From the NCBI GenBank assembly GCA_949987565.1, contig OX465102.1:18178968-18242967 (forward strand): a stretch of 64,000 bases of DNA. The letters are read 5' to 3'. Position 1 is the first letter of the stretch. Every line of letters starts with the position of its first letter. This document shows positions 1 to 12,900 of this stretch, one piece after another. The position numbers and the translations under genes were made by a program. Below the pieces are notes generated by a model. The model was not told the DNA's origin, did no database searches, and was given only the letters and a program-made list of their open reading frames with translations. The stretch is from Luidia sarsii. Taxonomy: Eukaryota > Echinodermata > Asteroidea > Paxillosida > Luidiidae.

Positions 1-1085
1 CAGCTCGGTGGTCTAGTTGGTTTTAAGATCTCCACAGGTACATTCAGACAGCGTTTTAAATTTGCTAAAACTACAGTTGTAAAAATGTGTGTCTGAACGC
101 TGCAACGCCGTTTTAAATTAAAAACCGATCCTGTTTGACTCGCTGCTAAAACGCAAATTTTAAAACTGCTCGAGAGGAGGGTTTAGCGCTAAAACCGATC
201 TGGTTTAGCCGCTAAAACGCAGTTTGGATACAATCGCCTTTCAACATACATGGTTTTAGGCAGCGATGCTGACCCGCCTGGCTGCACAGCTTGCGTAACA
301 GGTAATAATGTGCGATGTGTGTGTAGCGCGCTAAGTGGAAGTCCGCACTGGATGTGGGGCAGAGTGCGTGACCTTTTAAAACCGAAAATAAAGCTTAACC
401 GGTTTTAACTGCTTGCTGTAGGACGCTGAATGAATGCACACGTATACCAGTAGTTTTAATTTTTTTTTTTTTTTTTAAATTAATTTACTAACACACTGTC
501 TGAACATACTGTACATGTACACACATGTACAGTACATTGTACATGTAGCCCACTAGAATGCAGGGGCTGTGAACTGTGAGTTTGAGTTCTGGTACTGAAC
601 ATACTGTACAGCGTTAATTACATATGTACACAACTGTACTGGTACATAATGTAGTTAAGTAGGGTTAACCCTTAATCAGAGAAAGTACAATGAGGGTTTG
701 TCCTTTCTACATGTGTACTAGTATGTTACTTTACATTAGCACTACGGTATTCACTCAGTGCTTTTCCTAATTGCCACCTTGAACTTTGCTTTTCACATGC
801 CATTTGGAAGATTTGTTGGGGTGGAGTGAGGGAGAGATTGGACTTCCGGATACAAATGACAAATAATGTAGAAAGGCTTGATTGCAATGTTTGGTATTTC
901 ACAGTTGAGTAATCGCCGAACATGCTTGCTACCGTGGGAAACAAAACATCCTGCCATCTTTTGTTCGCTAAAAAAAACATCTTTTGTCTGGGATCAAAAA
1001 GGCAGAACAGGATCCAAAAGTGTTCGTTCATTCACTTCTGGGTTTCCGACAAAACTATTTTTGGGGCTGGAAAGGCCATCATCTA

Positions 1086-1330
1086 AGGGCAGGATAGCCC
1101 AGATGATAATATGAGTGCTGGTATGCAAAACCAGAGGTCTCAGGTTCAAGTCCCAGCCCTGTCAAAGCTTTCTTTGCCATTCGTCGAAAAAGTTCCAAGT
1201 CAGTTTTTCCCCTTTTTTTTCTCTTCAAATGAAAAGGCCGCATCCACTTTGTCTGATACTCGAGCTGCTGTAGCCAGGTTTACAATAATTGGTTGTTGCA
1301 TCTGAATGAAACTGAAAGTGCTGGAGATGT
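1086..1330 (+). mobile_element. tRNA-derived SINE copy (family 1)
   Basis: A tRNA-like head (GGATAGCCCAGATGATAA, then GGTTCAAGTCCC as the B box) is followed by the family body: TTTGCCA, the CAGTTTTTCC segment, GTAGCCAGGTTTACA and GCATCTGAATGAAA. The A box is degenerate. Confidence 0.7.
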
Positions 1331-2114
1331 GCGGCAGTTAATGGCTTTCAAAACTATTTTTTTGAAAGATGGCAAAGAAAGCTTTGACTGGACCAGGACT
1401 TGAATTTTGTGATCTTATTTTTTTGTTTACACTGTACCAGTACTGCCACTGCCAAATTGTATTTTCCCAAAACAGGCCAGCTAGGCAAGTGGGGATGCCC
1501 TTTCAACAGGCCAAAGATAGTCACTGGAAAATATGACTGTCAGCCAGGAATTTCACCATAGACGAATAAAGCCTTAAGAGTCTGGTTGTTTTGTCTATTG
1601 TATTTCTTTACACATGTTGCTGTTGGCTGCTCTAAAGTTGTAATACAAAGCCAATTTGGAGTTCTTTGGGGAAAATGTCACAAGTCTGTGTAAAAGTGTG
1701 TATGGTGTATGAATACGAGGTCGTCCACAACTTCAAAGGGATCACAATGGATGCGTGAAGCTGTGACATGCCTCTGGGGGTGTGGATCAAGTCCGCAGCC
1801 TGCCCTTGAAATTCCGCAACGATGATGGCAAGGGTGTGAAACTATGTCAGGCCAAAGTTTCACAACATCATCATCTTGCAGTTACATACATACCAACCAG
1901 GCAGGCCTACAAGTACAGAGACTGGGAGGGGGGGGGGGGGAGAAGGGACCTTGTTAGAAGGATTGTGTTCTCTCATGTTTTCTTGCAGTTGCCGACACCT
2001 TGATGTTTATGGAGTGCCCAATAGGGCAAAACAGACAACTGTCAAATTTTAAGCTTGAAGTTAATACAAACTGCTCACTGACTAGGATGACCTGCAATAC
2101 ATGAGTTTCAAAAG

Positions 2115-2210
2115 TTAGAGGGCCTGACGTTTCGATACTACATGTAGCTGGACCTTTTTCAAGGTCCTGCTAGGATCGAAACATCAGGCCCTCTAACTTG
2201 TGAAATTTTA
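2115..2210. repeat. Foldback repeat, family B
   Basis: Two arms of about 40 bp face each other; each carries GAGGGCCTGACGTTTCGAT and a GCAGGACCTT-type segment. Other family B copies or halves in the window: about 4415-4530, 10395-10500, 14275-14400, 17215-17275, 19755-19880, 21120-21200, 22330-22430, 26150-26280, 34975-35035, 35460-35910, 36650-36785, 37035-37100, 40340-40440, 47615-47680, 53050-53100 and 53610-53770. Confidence 0.8.
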
Positions 2211-3534
2211 AGCTTACAACTGCAACACAGATACAATGCTGAACCAAAAGACAATGCAAGTGTATGTACGTGGAAGACGATGCCCTTGAAAAATAGAACA
2301 CGACACCACAAATAAAGGACAATTTGAAAAATGCCAAAGAAAATGATCAGAGCTGAAGACCTTGGCTTATTGTACCAGCACTCTAACACCTGAGCTACAT
2401 GTACATGTACACTGTACATGTATGTACACGAATGTACATGTACATGTATCCAGCCTTTAGATAACAGCCTTCTAAAAGAGTCAGAAGCCCTTCAGAAATA
2501 AAAGACTTTCATTTTGGATGTGGGTGTCATTTTGCAGTAGTCTTTTATATTTGGTGTTGTTCATTATTTGTTGCGGTTATTTATTTTTTGAAACTGTATT
2601 GAATTTGTTAGGGCGTTTTCTTCTTACTTTCTGGCATTTTCATTGCTTTTGCAAATTGGTAAGCTAAAACAATTCTACTCATGGGAAGGATCCCCCTAGG
2701 ATCACAACTGATGAGATTTGCATTGAGTCATTTGAGAGAGATTTAGAGATTTCCGTACATCACTCTCAGTCTCAGCTTAAAATTTGATGGTTGTTTTTTA
2801 TGTCCTTTTGGCTGCCCATAGTGGTTGGCGGCTCGTGTCAGATGGGGACTTCTGAGACGCATCAAAGCCACCACCAATATGTCTGCTTCTTTGTCTGCCT
2901 CAAGCGAGGATACTCATTTGATGAGACAAAACAAAACTAAAACTGCTCAGCGAGGTAATATTTCAGGGGGATTTGATTAGAAACCAGCGGGGAGGGAGGG
3001 AGGGAGGGAGGGAGGGAAAGAGAGGGGTTTGGGCTAGCACCTCTGGGCTAATCATGTCCCTGGTGCTAATGAAAACATTTCTGAGCAAATACAGAATTTA
3101 ACAGGGCCTGGAATGAAAACATTTCAGTACAGTCTATGTTGCCTGTGTTGTGCAAAAGTTTGGATGGCTGTAATTCCTGTCAAGGTGATGAAACTTTCGT
3201 CCTGGGTGCGTGATAAAAATTACCCAAGTATTTTGTAGCATTTTTTTTTTAAATGCAAAATCGCCCAAAACAAGGCTGAAAAGTCACTTAAGGTAAGGGC
3301 TAGAGAGGGACTCAGGAAGATACCTTGATGCCTGATGGTAAACATGTACATGTACCGGTATACATGTACTGTACATTCATAGTGATGTTTTATTCAAACG
3401 TTTTGATCTGGGCGAGATATTCTTGATGGCAGATAAAGGTCCTCTTGGGATTGAAACTGCTAGGATGTGTTTCCAACTAGTAATCCTTCCTTTGCCAAAC
3501 AGATAGAGGAAAGATAAGATAAGTCTCCTGATGA

Positions 3535-3660
3535 CGGGCAGAGTACACATTACATGTACCTGAAACGTTGAGTTACCGGCTCTTTTCAGAGCCACACTCC
3601 TTCTTGAAAGAGAAGTGCTACCAGTACATGGTGTCACCGCAAACCTTCCACTTAAATAGA
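3535..3660. repeat. Foldback repeat family A with histone-type stem-loop
   Basis: This is one arm of the family A inverted repeat. It contains GGCTCTTTTCAGAGCC at 3578-3593, identical to the consensus metazoan histone-mRNA 3' stem-loop, then ACACTCC and TTGAAAGAGAAG. The flanking arm sequence (CAGAGTACACA, GAAACGTTGAGTTAC before; GTGTCACCGCAAACC after) is shared with all family A copies. Confidence 0.8.
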
Positions 3661-4414
3661 GGGAAAAACTGACTGGGATTTTTTTTTTCAAGTTTGATGT
3701 GACTGGTCCAGTCAAATTTTGTGAACTACCAGTACAAGTACATGTATTTTTTCAAATTTTCCACAAAATATTCTCATTCAGATTTCCTTTGGTTGAAAAA
3801 AAAAGGATCTAGGCCTAGATAAATACATTGTACATTAATTACATACATGTACAGTGTACAAATGTATGTAATTGTACTGGTACAATTTGGGGGTAACAAC
3901 TCTTTAAATGCACATACATGTATGTATGAATACACTGTACATGTGTACATGTTGATGTTAGTATAGAGGGGAAAATAAAAACATAACTTTTTTTTACAAG
4001 AGAATCACGGTCAAAGAGCAGGCTAGCAGTCACCTTTGTTGTGGTGACCCTGGAAAAGTCCCAACCCTTGCAGTGTTTGTTGTTCCAAGATGCAAGCAAA
4101 TCACGCGCCCACGAGCGCACTTTGTCCGCCAGCGCTCACACCCCAAAGATCAACCGCCGAAAGGCCCTCTATTGTTGGCACTGGGTTAGTCTGGAGGCTC
4201 CCCCCCTCCCCCCCCCCCTCCTTCTGCCTTGATCCGCCGTGTTTGGAATAAAAACAGATCAAGTGGCATGGAGCCAATCTGGTGTCGCCATGACAAGGTG
4301 CATACGTGTATGTATTGCTTGATACTGGGAAGCAAAAACTAACAACACACCCCAGGGAGATCTGGGCAGAAAAAAAATCCTCCAGAATCATTATTTTACA
4401 TTTTTCTTAAAATT

Positions 4415-4530
4415 CTATTCTCAAAATTTAGTGGGCCTGACGTTTCGATTCTAGCAGGACCTTTCTCAAAGGCAGAGAAAGGTCCTGCTAGGATCGAAAC
4501 GTCAGGCCCACTAAATTTTGAGATTTGCAA
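4415..4530. repeat. Near-perfect family B palindrome
   Basis: Arms of roughly 45 bp are joined by a centre of only a few bases. AAATTTAGTGGGCCTGACG on the left is mirrored on the right with almost no mismatch. A full hairpin is expected if single-stranded or transcribed. Confidence 0.85.
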
Positions 4531-5279
4531 TGAATTTTGGTAATTTTAGTCAGTAAGCAGTTTGCAACATTTCTGTATAGGCCTATCACTTAATTTTTGT
4601 TTATTAAAAGTAAGATACCCAAATGTTGCAAACTTGCTTACTAGCTTAAGTGGACCACAATGCAAATCTCCAAATATACATTGTACATGTAAGAGTGTCT
4701 GACGTTTCAATCCTTATGTGTACATGTATACATGTACATTTCATATACCCGTATGTGTGCATGTCTAGTACCCTGAGCCTGTCAAGGCCACTTTGATTGG
4801 TGCAGACTTTGGTCGTTTCAAAATAAAATGAAGGCTTAGGCTCGAGTTTAGGCTTCGGTCATATTTATCTTACTCATTACAATATCAAAAGACAGGCATC
4901 TAAAAACAAGCATTTGGTCCCAGTTTCTTGGTGAATACACCTATCAAGCCAACAAACCTTCAAATTCGGAAACAAACCACGACCTGGATTGTCAAGTTTT
5001 GTGAGACGGAGACGAAGCCTGAGCCCCAGCCTAAGCCTTCATTTTGAAAATGGCCTGGATGATATTGGGCTCTGGTCCTCAGATCATCAATAGCATCCAT
5101 ACAAATGGCATGAAATCCAATGCAGCATCAGTATCTCTGCCTTATAAATGTCTAGTACCCAGACCCAGTGAAACTCAAAGCCACTTCACTCAGAGCGGAG
5201 AACCTGTTGTTCTGAATTAAACCAGTTGTATGACATTGGGGCCCTACTGTTAGTCCTGAGAGCATTTTAACAGTGCATG

Positions 5280-5345
5280 TAAAAGTACATGTACATGTAC
5301 ATGTACATGTACATGTACATGTACCGGTACAATGTACAGGTACAG
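5280..5345. repeat. GTACAT hexamer microsatellite
   Basis: About seven tandem units of the self-complementary-containing hexamer GTACAT, followed by degenerate units with CCGGTAC variants. Confidence 0.9.
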
Positions 5346-6529
5346 TACAATAGGCCTATGTACATACATGTATCAGACCAAAATCAAATGTTACTATCTG
5401 GTTATCTACATTGGGTTTAGTATCCAGACCGCTGTCAATTGGTGCAAAGATTATTTTGAACTAAATCAGCTCTATGCAATTGCACTGTGGCCCTCAGACC
5501 TTGAATAGTGTCTACAAAAGTGGTCTGGTGCCACGAGGCCCAATGTACAGTATCGCAGCCTAATCAAATGTTACTATCTGCCTCACGTGATGTCCTTGCA
5601 CAATGTACAGTACATGTATGTCTAGTACCCTGAGTCTCAGACCCCCTGTCCCAACTACATCAACCAGTAAAGACGTTATTTTCCTTCCTCCGTGGAACTT
5701 CAAGTGATCATAGAGGCTGTATGAAGTAATTAACATCCTGCTGTGATGGCCCGGTTGGATGCTGAGCGACCCCACGCTGCGATCGGTTGGCATAACCTCC
5801 ATTACAGACCAAATCATAAATTGACTTCCAATTGCCGCCTAATTCCCTCTCAACACCAGCCGATTAATAAGTGCCTGGTGTCACAATGGATGGATGGCTC
5901 CGTGACTTGCAAGTTCCAGGAGTTTTCGGTCTGATGATAAATCCCAGTGACCAGGGGAAACCCGGGCTGCTCATAAAGTGCTCCTTGATGGAAATCCAAG
6001 AGCAGGACATATTGACAAAAAGATCAATCACTGGCATAATGTGAGGCCATTCTATGACCCCAGACATTTTTGGGGTTCTGGTGGGTTTCTCACATTTTTT
6101 GTTTAACCCCCTCTTCTCTCCCCACCCCCCCCCCCCCTGCCGACTGCCACTTATTAATTCCTTGAGGCTTTGAGGAATCAAGGATGTCTGGAAATGTGGT
6201 TCAGCCATCAGAGAGATGACATTTACAGGTTGACGAATTGGAAGGACTTGGGGTGGACATTGCCTGTATTTAGAGGTACACCCTGTTCACTGACTTCCAT
6301 CCAATACCCATTATTTGTGCACTGTACACGTGTATGCATGTAACATGTACAGTGTGTACATGTAGTACTGTACATGTACATGTACGTGTACAACTTCAAT
6401 AGATTACAAGAATTGATCAGTAATGCACTGGTACGCCACAATAAAAAGGACAATATTAACATACATGTAAATAGGACAGAAACTAAATACACACGTTATT
6501 ACACAGTATACATGTACATGTGTACATCA

Positions 6530-6790
6530 ATCATTCAATTAATCAACCAATCAATCAATCCAACAATCAATTAAAACAGATGTACAGACAGACAAACCAA
6601 CAAACAAACCAATCATTCTCGATCGCAATCAATCAAACAAAGAAGTCTAGCCTGCACTTGGATTCAGCATTTCTCCATTGAGATGGCAACCTAATATTGC
6701 AACACCCCCTTTTGAACACTTGAAGAGAGACAGGCAGACAGACAGACTGACAGATAGGCAGACGGACAGATTGACAGACCAACAGATCCA
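6530..6790. repeat. AATC- and GACA-type microsatellites beside Shroom exon 2
   Basis: 6530-6640 is an imperfect (AATC)n tract with AAACAAACC interruptions. 6727-6786 is an imperfect (GACA)n tract. On the Shroom transcript the latter reads as UCUG/UGUC repeats, starting about 10 bases after the splice donor of exon 2. Confidence 0.8.
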
Positions 6791-6795
6791 CTCAC

Positions 6796-6944
6796 CTCTG
6801 GATGACAAGGTGCAGCACATTGGGGGAGCCCTTCACCAGCTGGACGGCTTCGCTATGCGACTCGCACTCCGTGCTATTGATGCTCAAGATGATGTCATCC
6901 ACATTCAAGACTCCTGATTGGCTGGCCTTCCCTCCAGGCTCAAT
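6796..6944 (-). CDS. SHROOM: Shroom coding exon 2
   Basis: It encodes 49 residues plus 2 bases, the second half of the PDZ domain (EPGGKA, GDE-like VDDIILSIN, then EAVQLVKGSPNVLHLVIQ). The acceptor is TTGTTCAG before ATTGAG, and the donor is CAGAG followed by GTGAGT. A TCTG-type tract lies immediately inside the following intron. Confidence 0.87.
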
Positions 6945-9900
6945 CTGAACAAAGACAACGAAACAACAAGCATGATACCAAAACAATTTCATTTTCAATA
7001 GGTCTAACATTTGTCAATGCTAATTTGCTCAATGTTACACATCACAATAACTTCTGCGATAAACTCGGCATTCGGTTTCTGCTTTCCAGAAGGGTAGCAT
7101 AATTTGGAGCGTCAGTAGAAAGAGTGATGAATATGCAAGACACTATTCGTGCACCCGCGCTTATGAATAATTCATTAGCCCTATACTGCATGCACAGTCA
7201 TGTACATGTCGTCATATTGCATATTCATTACTCGTTTTAGTTGACGTCACTATTGCATATTCATCACTCTTTCTACTGACGGTCCTTGTTATGCTACCTT
7301 CCAGAAGGCTAAGATCAAAGCATCATGCCCTCTCAATGTCTTCTGAGAATTTTGTCCTTTAACAAGGTCTTACCAACACCTCCTTGGTCTTACTAAGATC
7401 ATCCAAACTAAATGGAAAGAGACTGACGACGGGCTGAGTACACACTCTCCGAAATGTTGAGTAACGGGCTCTTTTCAGAGCCACACTCCTTCTCGAAAGA
7501 GAAGTGCTACATTGTGTCACCGCAAACCTTCCACTTGGTATTTCCACCATGCAAACCTTTGGACAAGTCTTACCTAAGATCCAAACTTCAAGTCCATTAA
7601 ATTTAGAGTAATATACAAAAATGACATTACCAGAATGCAAATCTCAGAGATTAAGGGCCTGATGTTCTGATCCTAGCAGGACCTCAATCAAAGGAAGGTT
7701 CCGCTGGGATTGAAACATTCAGACCTCTGCATTTCTGAGTCCCGAAAATTGGGGAGAAGTCTGCCTTGAGGGCCTTTCCCACTATAGCAAAAAACAAGGG
7801 TCCTTCGTCATTGGCGACAGTCGTCTAGCGGCTCTGCCTTTGGTGATTTTTTTAACAGACTTTCACACTGCACTACAAACTCTCGTAACTTCACGCTGTA
7901 ATACCGTAATACTGTACTTCACGCTGTCTGCGCATGCAGGGTGCCGCGCTTAAAACAGACATTCTCACACATTGTTTCTCATTACGCGTCCCCGTGATTT
8001 TTAACATCGATACGATTTTTTGGAGGTCTGGATCTCAGTGTTTCGTAACACAGGACCCTCATTTTTGCTTGACATGGATTACTTTCTCACTACTCAGATT
8101 TCTGATTTTATAATATCAATGTTTTTCGTCGCACAGGACCCTCATTTTTTAGCAGTAGTGACAAACAGCCTTTGGAGAGAAATCCGATAAGATTGAGACT
8201 TTGGGTCCTCTAACTTTTAGAGAATGTACCTTCTAGGCAGGTTCTGAAACAGGACAGGATTGAAATGTCCCGCCCTCTATTAAACTGTATGGGAAAAAAC
8301 TGAATGGAAAATTAGAGTACAATTTCCTCATCGCTGGTCAAAAGGCCTTTAAATAAACAAATTTGAAGCCAGACACAATGATTTCCTTACAAGTGCAGAA
8401 CCAATGACTGTGCACTCTTGTGTTCACAGATCCATCGATTGAAGTCTGGAACTTGTTTTCTTTTTCTTTTTCGGTAACCAAGCACAAGCCTGCATCCCCA
8501 TCGGGTGAGGTGCAGCGGGTGTCTAGGAGAGAGTGTGAGTGTTTGAGATTAGTCGTTATTTGTCTTGTCTGCCATTCAGCTTTGGGGTCTTTCACACCTG
8601 GAGGCAGGGACCCCTGTTGACACGGATGTCCTCGGGCCCTGAAAGACTGAGCCAGGTTTTCAAACTGAAAGCCCTGCGACGTTGCGGGTCGCCATCATTT
8701 GAGGGGACCGCTATTACCCCACCCCCCTAGGCTATACGGATGAATAAAGGCAAACGCTGACAATAGCTAGATGATGTTCGGGTACCGGCTTCAGATAATG
8801 TGGGGCAGAGACGGAACAAAAGACAGGCTGGATATATTGATACTGGAATGAAGTCATCCATCTTTTAAGATTTTAATCCCCCTTACCCCTCCGCCCTGCG
8901 GTTTAGTACAGACTTGTTTGGGGCTGCTGATTGGGAGCCACCCAAACTGCCCCGTTGCTTTTTAAGGTTCTGCTAGCTGGGTCTATATTTGGCTCATGGT
9001 CTCACAATGCAAAAACAAAATACACCACTGTCTATATGAACAAGGGGAGTGTAACCTTCAGGTGAATGTACATGTAGGTGGGGGAGGGGACATTTCGACA
9101 ACTATCGCCATGTTTGATATCAAAAGTGTAAGGGCAATTGCACTCCATACTTCAGCAAATGACTCACCTGCATTTTACCCCTGGCAAAGATAGATAACTT
9201 TTTTGGGAATGGAAGGCCACCACCTGGATAACTCAGGTGGTAAGAGCACTGTTGCGTCAAACCAGAGGTCTCTAGTTCAGTCAAATCTTTTTTGCCATTA
9301 AAAAAACAAACACCTGTTTTCCCTTCATGAAAATAACATTTTCAGATGTCTCACATGGATTTCACAAGATGGAATACTACAATTCACACCTTGAGAATGT
9401 TTTCCAAAAACGTTCTGATTTCAGGGGACCTAACACTAACACTTCAATTCTAGTAGATCCTTTTTCAAACAAATCCACATTATGAGGACAATACTGGCCC
9501 ACACTTTTGTTCCATAGCAAGACAATGTTCTCACCCTGCATGAAAACTCAAATGAACATCATTTTCTACTTCTAAAAAAACCACACACCACAAATGTATC
9601 TTATTTCATATCCCTCTGTCCCAGACGATCTCTTGTCAAGTTTCCTGAATAATTTCCTCATAAAGTTCCATGTAGCCTAGATTTCCCACAACTCATACAT
9701 TGTTTGTTTACATGTAAGTATTTACTACCCTGTCCTTATTTCTCAGCCAGCATCAATGTTGTTGACAGGGCTTTGGGAATTGGCTGGGATTTCTGACAAC
9801 CCATTAGTCTTGCTGCCCGTTGGTCCTCTGAGCACTTCTGTTTCTTCTGGGATGGAATAAAGTACATCACAGCGCAATCAATGTTACTTTCTAGACATGT

Positions 9901-12900
9901 AGAGGGTTGTTTCAATTCACTCATGACTTTGCAATCTTGGCAGCATTAAGATGCGCTATCCTCGATTTAGTGGGACAGCAATCTTATATAAGATTTGAAG
10001 GTTTGCATGGTGGGAATACCAAGTAGGAGGTTTGCGGTGACACCATGCATATCATCTCATAAGAGAAGGAGTATGGTAACTCAACGCTGTACTCTGCCTG
10101 ACGATGGGCAGAGTACACACTGCCCGAAACGTTGAGTTACTGGAACTTTTCACAGCCATACTCCTTCTCTTAAGAGATGATATAGATGGTGTCACCGCAA
10201 ACCTCCTACTTACTGTACACATCTTTTAAGATATGTGATTATGTCTCTGTTCTGTCTTTGTCATTCTGCCATTGAGAAATGTCGGGATCAAAATGTCATA
10301 CCTTCTGAATATTTTCTGGAGATTTTGGATAATTTGGGTCAGGTTAGTTAGCAAGTTGTGAGAAAATCTGACTTAAAAAAAAAATGAATCTCAAAAATGT
10401 AGAGGGCCTGACATTTTGATCCAAGCAGGATCTTTCTCAAAGGCAGTACTGTACATGTAATACTTCTGGTAGGATAAAAACGTCAAGCCCTCTAAGATTT
10501 TCATTTGGTCATTGTCAATCAGTCAGTGGGCTGAGAATTGTTTTTGAGATTTTGAAGCAGGTTGCTACAAAATTGCAAACCAATAACAGAGAGCACAAGT
10601 ATGTATGCATGTAGCTACTAGCTACTGTAACTTTAAACTTGTAATCCATTTTTTAACAATTTTGATGTTTTTAAAGCCAATCAAAATATCAAAATAAAGA
10701 AACTTGTCCAACAGTTAGGCCTACTAGGACATGTACAGTGTGTAGGTATGAAATAGCAATGTGCGAAAATGCTATCCTTCATAAATTGCTCAAAATTTCC
10801 ATGTCACTTACAGTGTATCCTTTCCTTTATTAGATTGGAAATGAAATAAAATAATTGTTATTGCAGAAAGCACAGCTAAATAGATTCTGATTATCTGATT
10901 TGAAAGATGTGTCTATTGTCTAACTCTCTGAATGGCCTGACACGTCCAATATGGTCTGTGTAACTGAACATACACAGTGCATGTACATGCAGTTCACCTC
11001 TTTCAACATAGGTCATTCACTCTTAATGATCTGTTGAGATGTGGGATTTCAAAGGACTTTGTTATAAACTCTTGATGTGGTATAAACAAAGATAATTGAA
11101 AAACAGGATGTCTTGGAGGACAAATGGGGTCAGCTTAGCAGGGGCGAGGATTTGTTGATAAATTTTACTCAATTATCTGGAGTGTTCAACCAGATTGGTT
11201 ACTGTATGAATAACCCAAAACAAATCCCCATTAATTTTATTTTTTTATTTTTCATTCAAATTACATACAGAATAGATAGTATAAAAACTAAGAAGCTGCA
11301 TTCACATTGAGTGATCCTTGAAGCTTTGTGGCAAAGTTTACGGCAGGCTGTTGTTGGCATCTGAATGAAAATAAGGATGTGATCCCTCAGGTGGATTTCA
11401 CAAAGCCTTATGATGCATCGCAACTCAACTTACGATGGATTCCGGTAACCCATTGTAACATACACAGTATGGATTCTGTGCATTGCTCATCACCTTCAGA
11501 TTAATCGTATGTCACAATGAGTTTGGTGAAATCCACCCCTGGAGATGCAGGTACAGTACATGTACTGTATGGTACGTAATGCATTGGTAGTTGACTCTTT
11601 GAGAAGGCTACATGTACTATCTAAGGCCAGGATAGTTCAGGTGGTAAGAGTGCTGGTACATATAAATTTATCATAATCCAGTCAAATTTCCACTTCCAGT
11701 CAAATTTTGTATTCTGTTTTAAAAAGCAGAACTTTGTACATGTAGAGGATACCTACCGTACACATGTACATGTACATGCACTGAACATGTACTTTATATG
11801 TTGTACTGTAAGTCACTGTCCTTTTCGTTGCCTGTTTGAAATCGAAGCATCTTTGATAAATCAATGTGAATCAACCCAAAGCAGTGTTTACATTATAAAT
11901 TTCCTCTCAGGCAATCCGGCAAAGCACTGAGCATGTATTACAGTGCTAAACTGCTAATGACATGTCCACCACACCCTCACTGAATTACACTCTCCTCCAT
12001 GCCAAATCATATCACATTCACAACGATGCAACGTGATGCATTATGTACATGTATATGTGTATCTATGATGCAATGTGATGCCCACCACCATACAGATTTG
12101 AATCCACCACACAACCTCGACCAGCTCTTAAGCCTTAGTCCATCGTGGGATGATCCAGCAAAACATTCCAAAACTGTCCATGTAACACTGTATTTCGGAA
12201 CACACAAAATGTAAATTTATGAAAATAAGGCTAAAAATACTGAGATTTCAAAACACGTTGTTGCCTGTCGAACAATCTGCACAGGTTTTTTTTTTACAAA
12301 GTTTTAATATTACGGCCTTTTTACGATCTGAAAGCTCTGAAATATGCACGTGATGTCATCCTTCAGAATTGTGAATGACCAATGAAATCACGCGATTATC
12401 ATCCTCGTTCACATGTAGGTCGAGTGGGTAAGACTGACTGGTTACTTTTTTTAAAATTTAGACCAGGACTTGAACCCGAGACCTCTGGTTTTGCGTGCCA
12501 GTGCTCTTACCATCTGAGCTATCCAGCCCTTCAATCAACTAATCATTGCCAGTATGGGGGCACCATTTTTTTCTTTTTCTTTTGTCTGATTTTTATTTCT
12601 GGCTGATTTTTTTTTTCATTCTTCCATATCATCAAATCAGGGTAATTTGGCATGATAAAAACAGGCCCAGATTTACTATTAGAAAAAAAATGGCCTTGGC
12701 TAGAAGAACGGCCAAACCATTGTTATTTGTTACTGTATGATGAGTACACATCTGACGTAACGATTTGTCCGGCACAAAAGCGTTGACTATTCCAGTGTCG
12801 TTGTCACGCACAAAAACTTTCCAGTTGCGTTTTCAATTCAAACATCGGGACCAGACTCCATTGTTTGGCTTGTGGATGTGTTGGTCTTTGGGGTTCTTTT

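Larger units (their letters stand above)
1..6795. other. Shroom intron 2 (or 3' flank): no coding exon seen
   Basis: No family-recognisable exon is seen on either strand. The stretch holds foldback repeats (about 2115-2205, 3535-3660, 4415-4530), a truncated tRNA-like SINE at 1-30, a SINE copy near 1086-1320, short GTACAT arrays, G runs at 1927-1940 and 2993-3016, and a repeat-like block at 40-430 with recurring TAAAACG and TAAAACCGATC motifs. Open frames here are translations of repeats. Confidence 0.6.

Noticed and set aside
3377..3715. Recurrent peptide SLSRRSVALKRAGNS in several open frames
   Set aside because: It recurs at 3.4, 7.4, 21.3, 22.7 and 40.5 kb because it is the translation of foldback family A.
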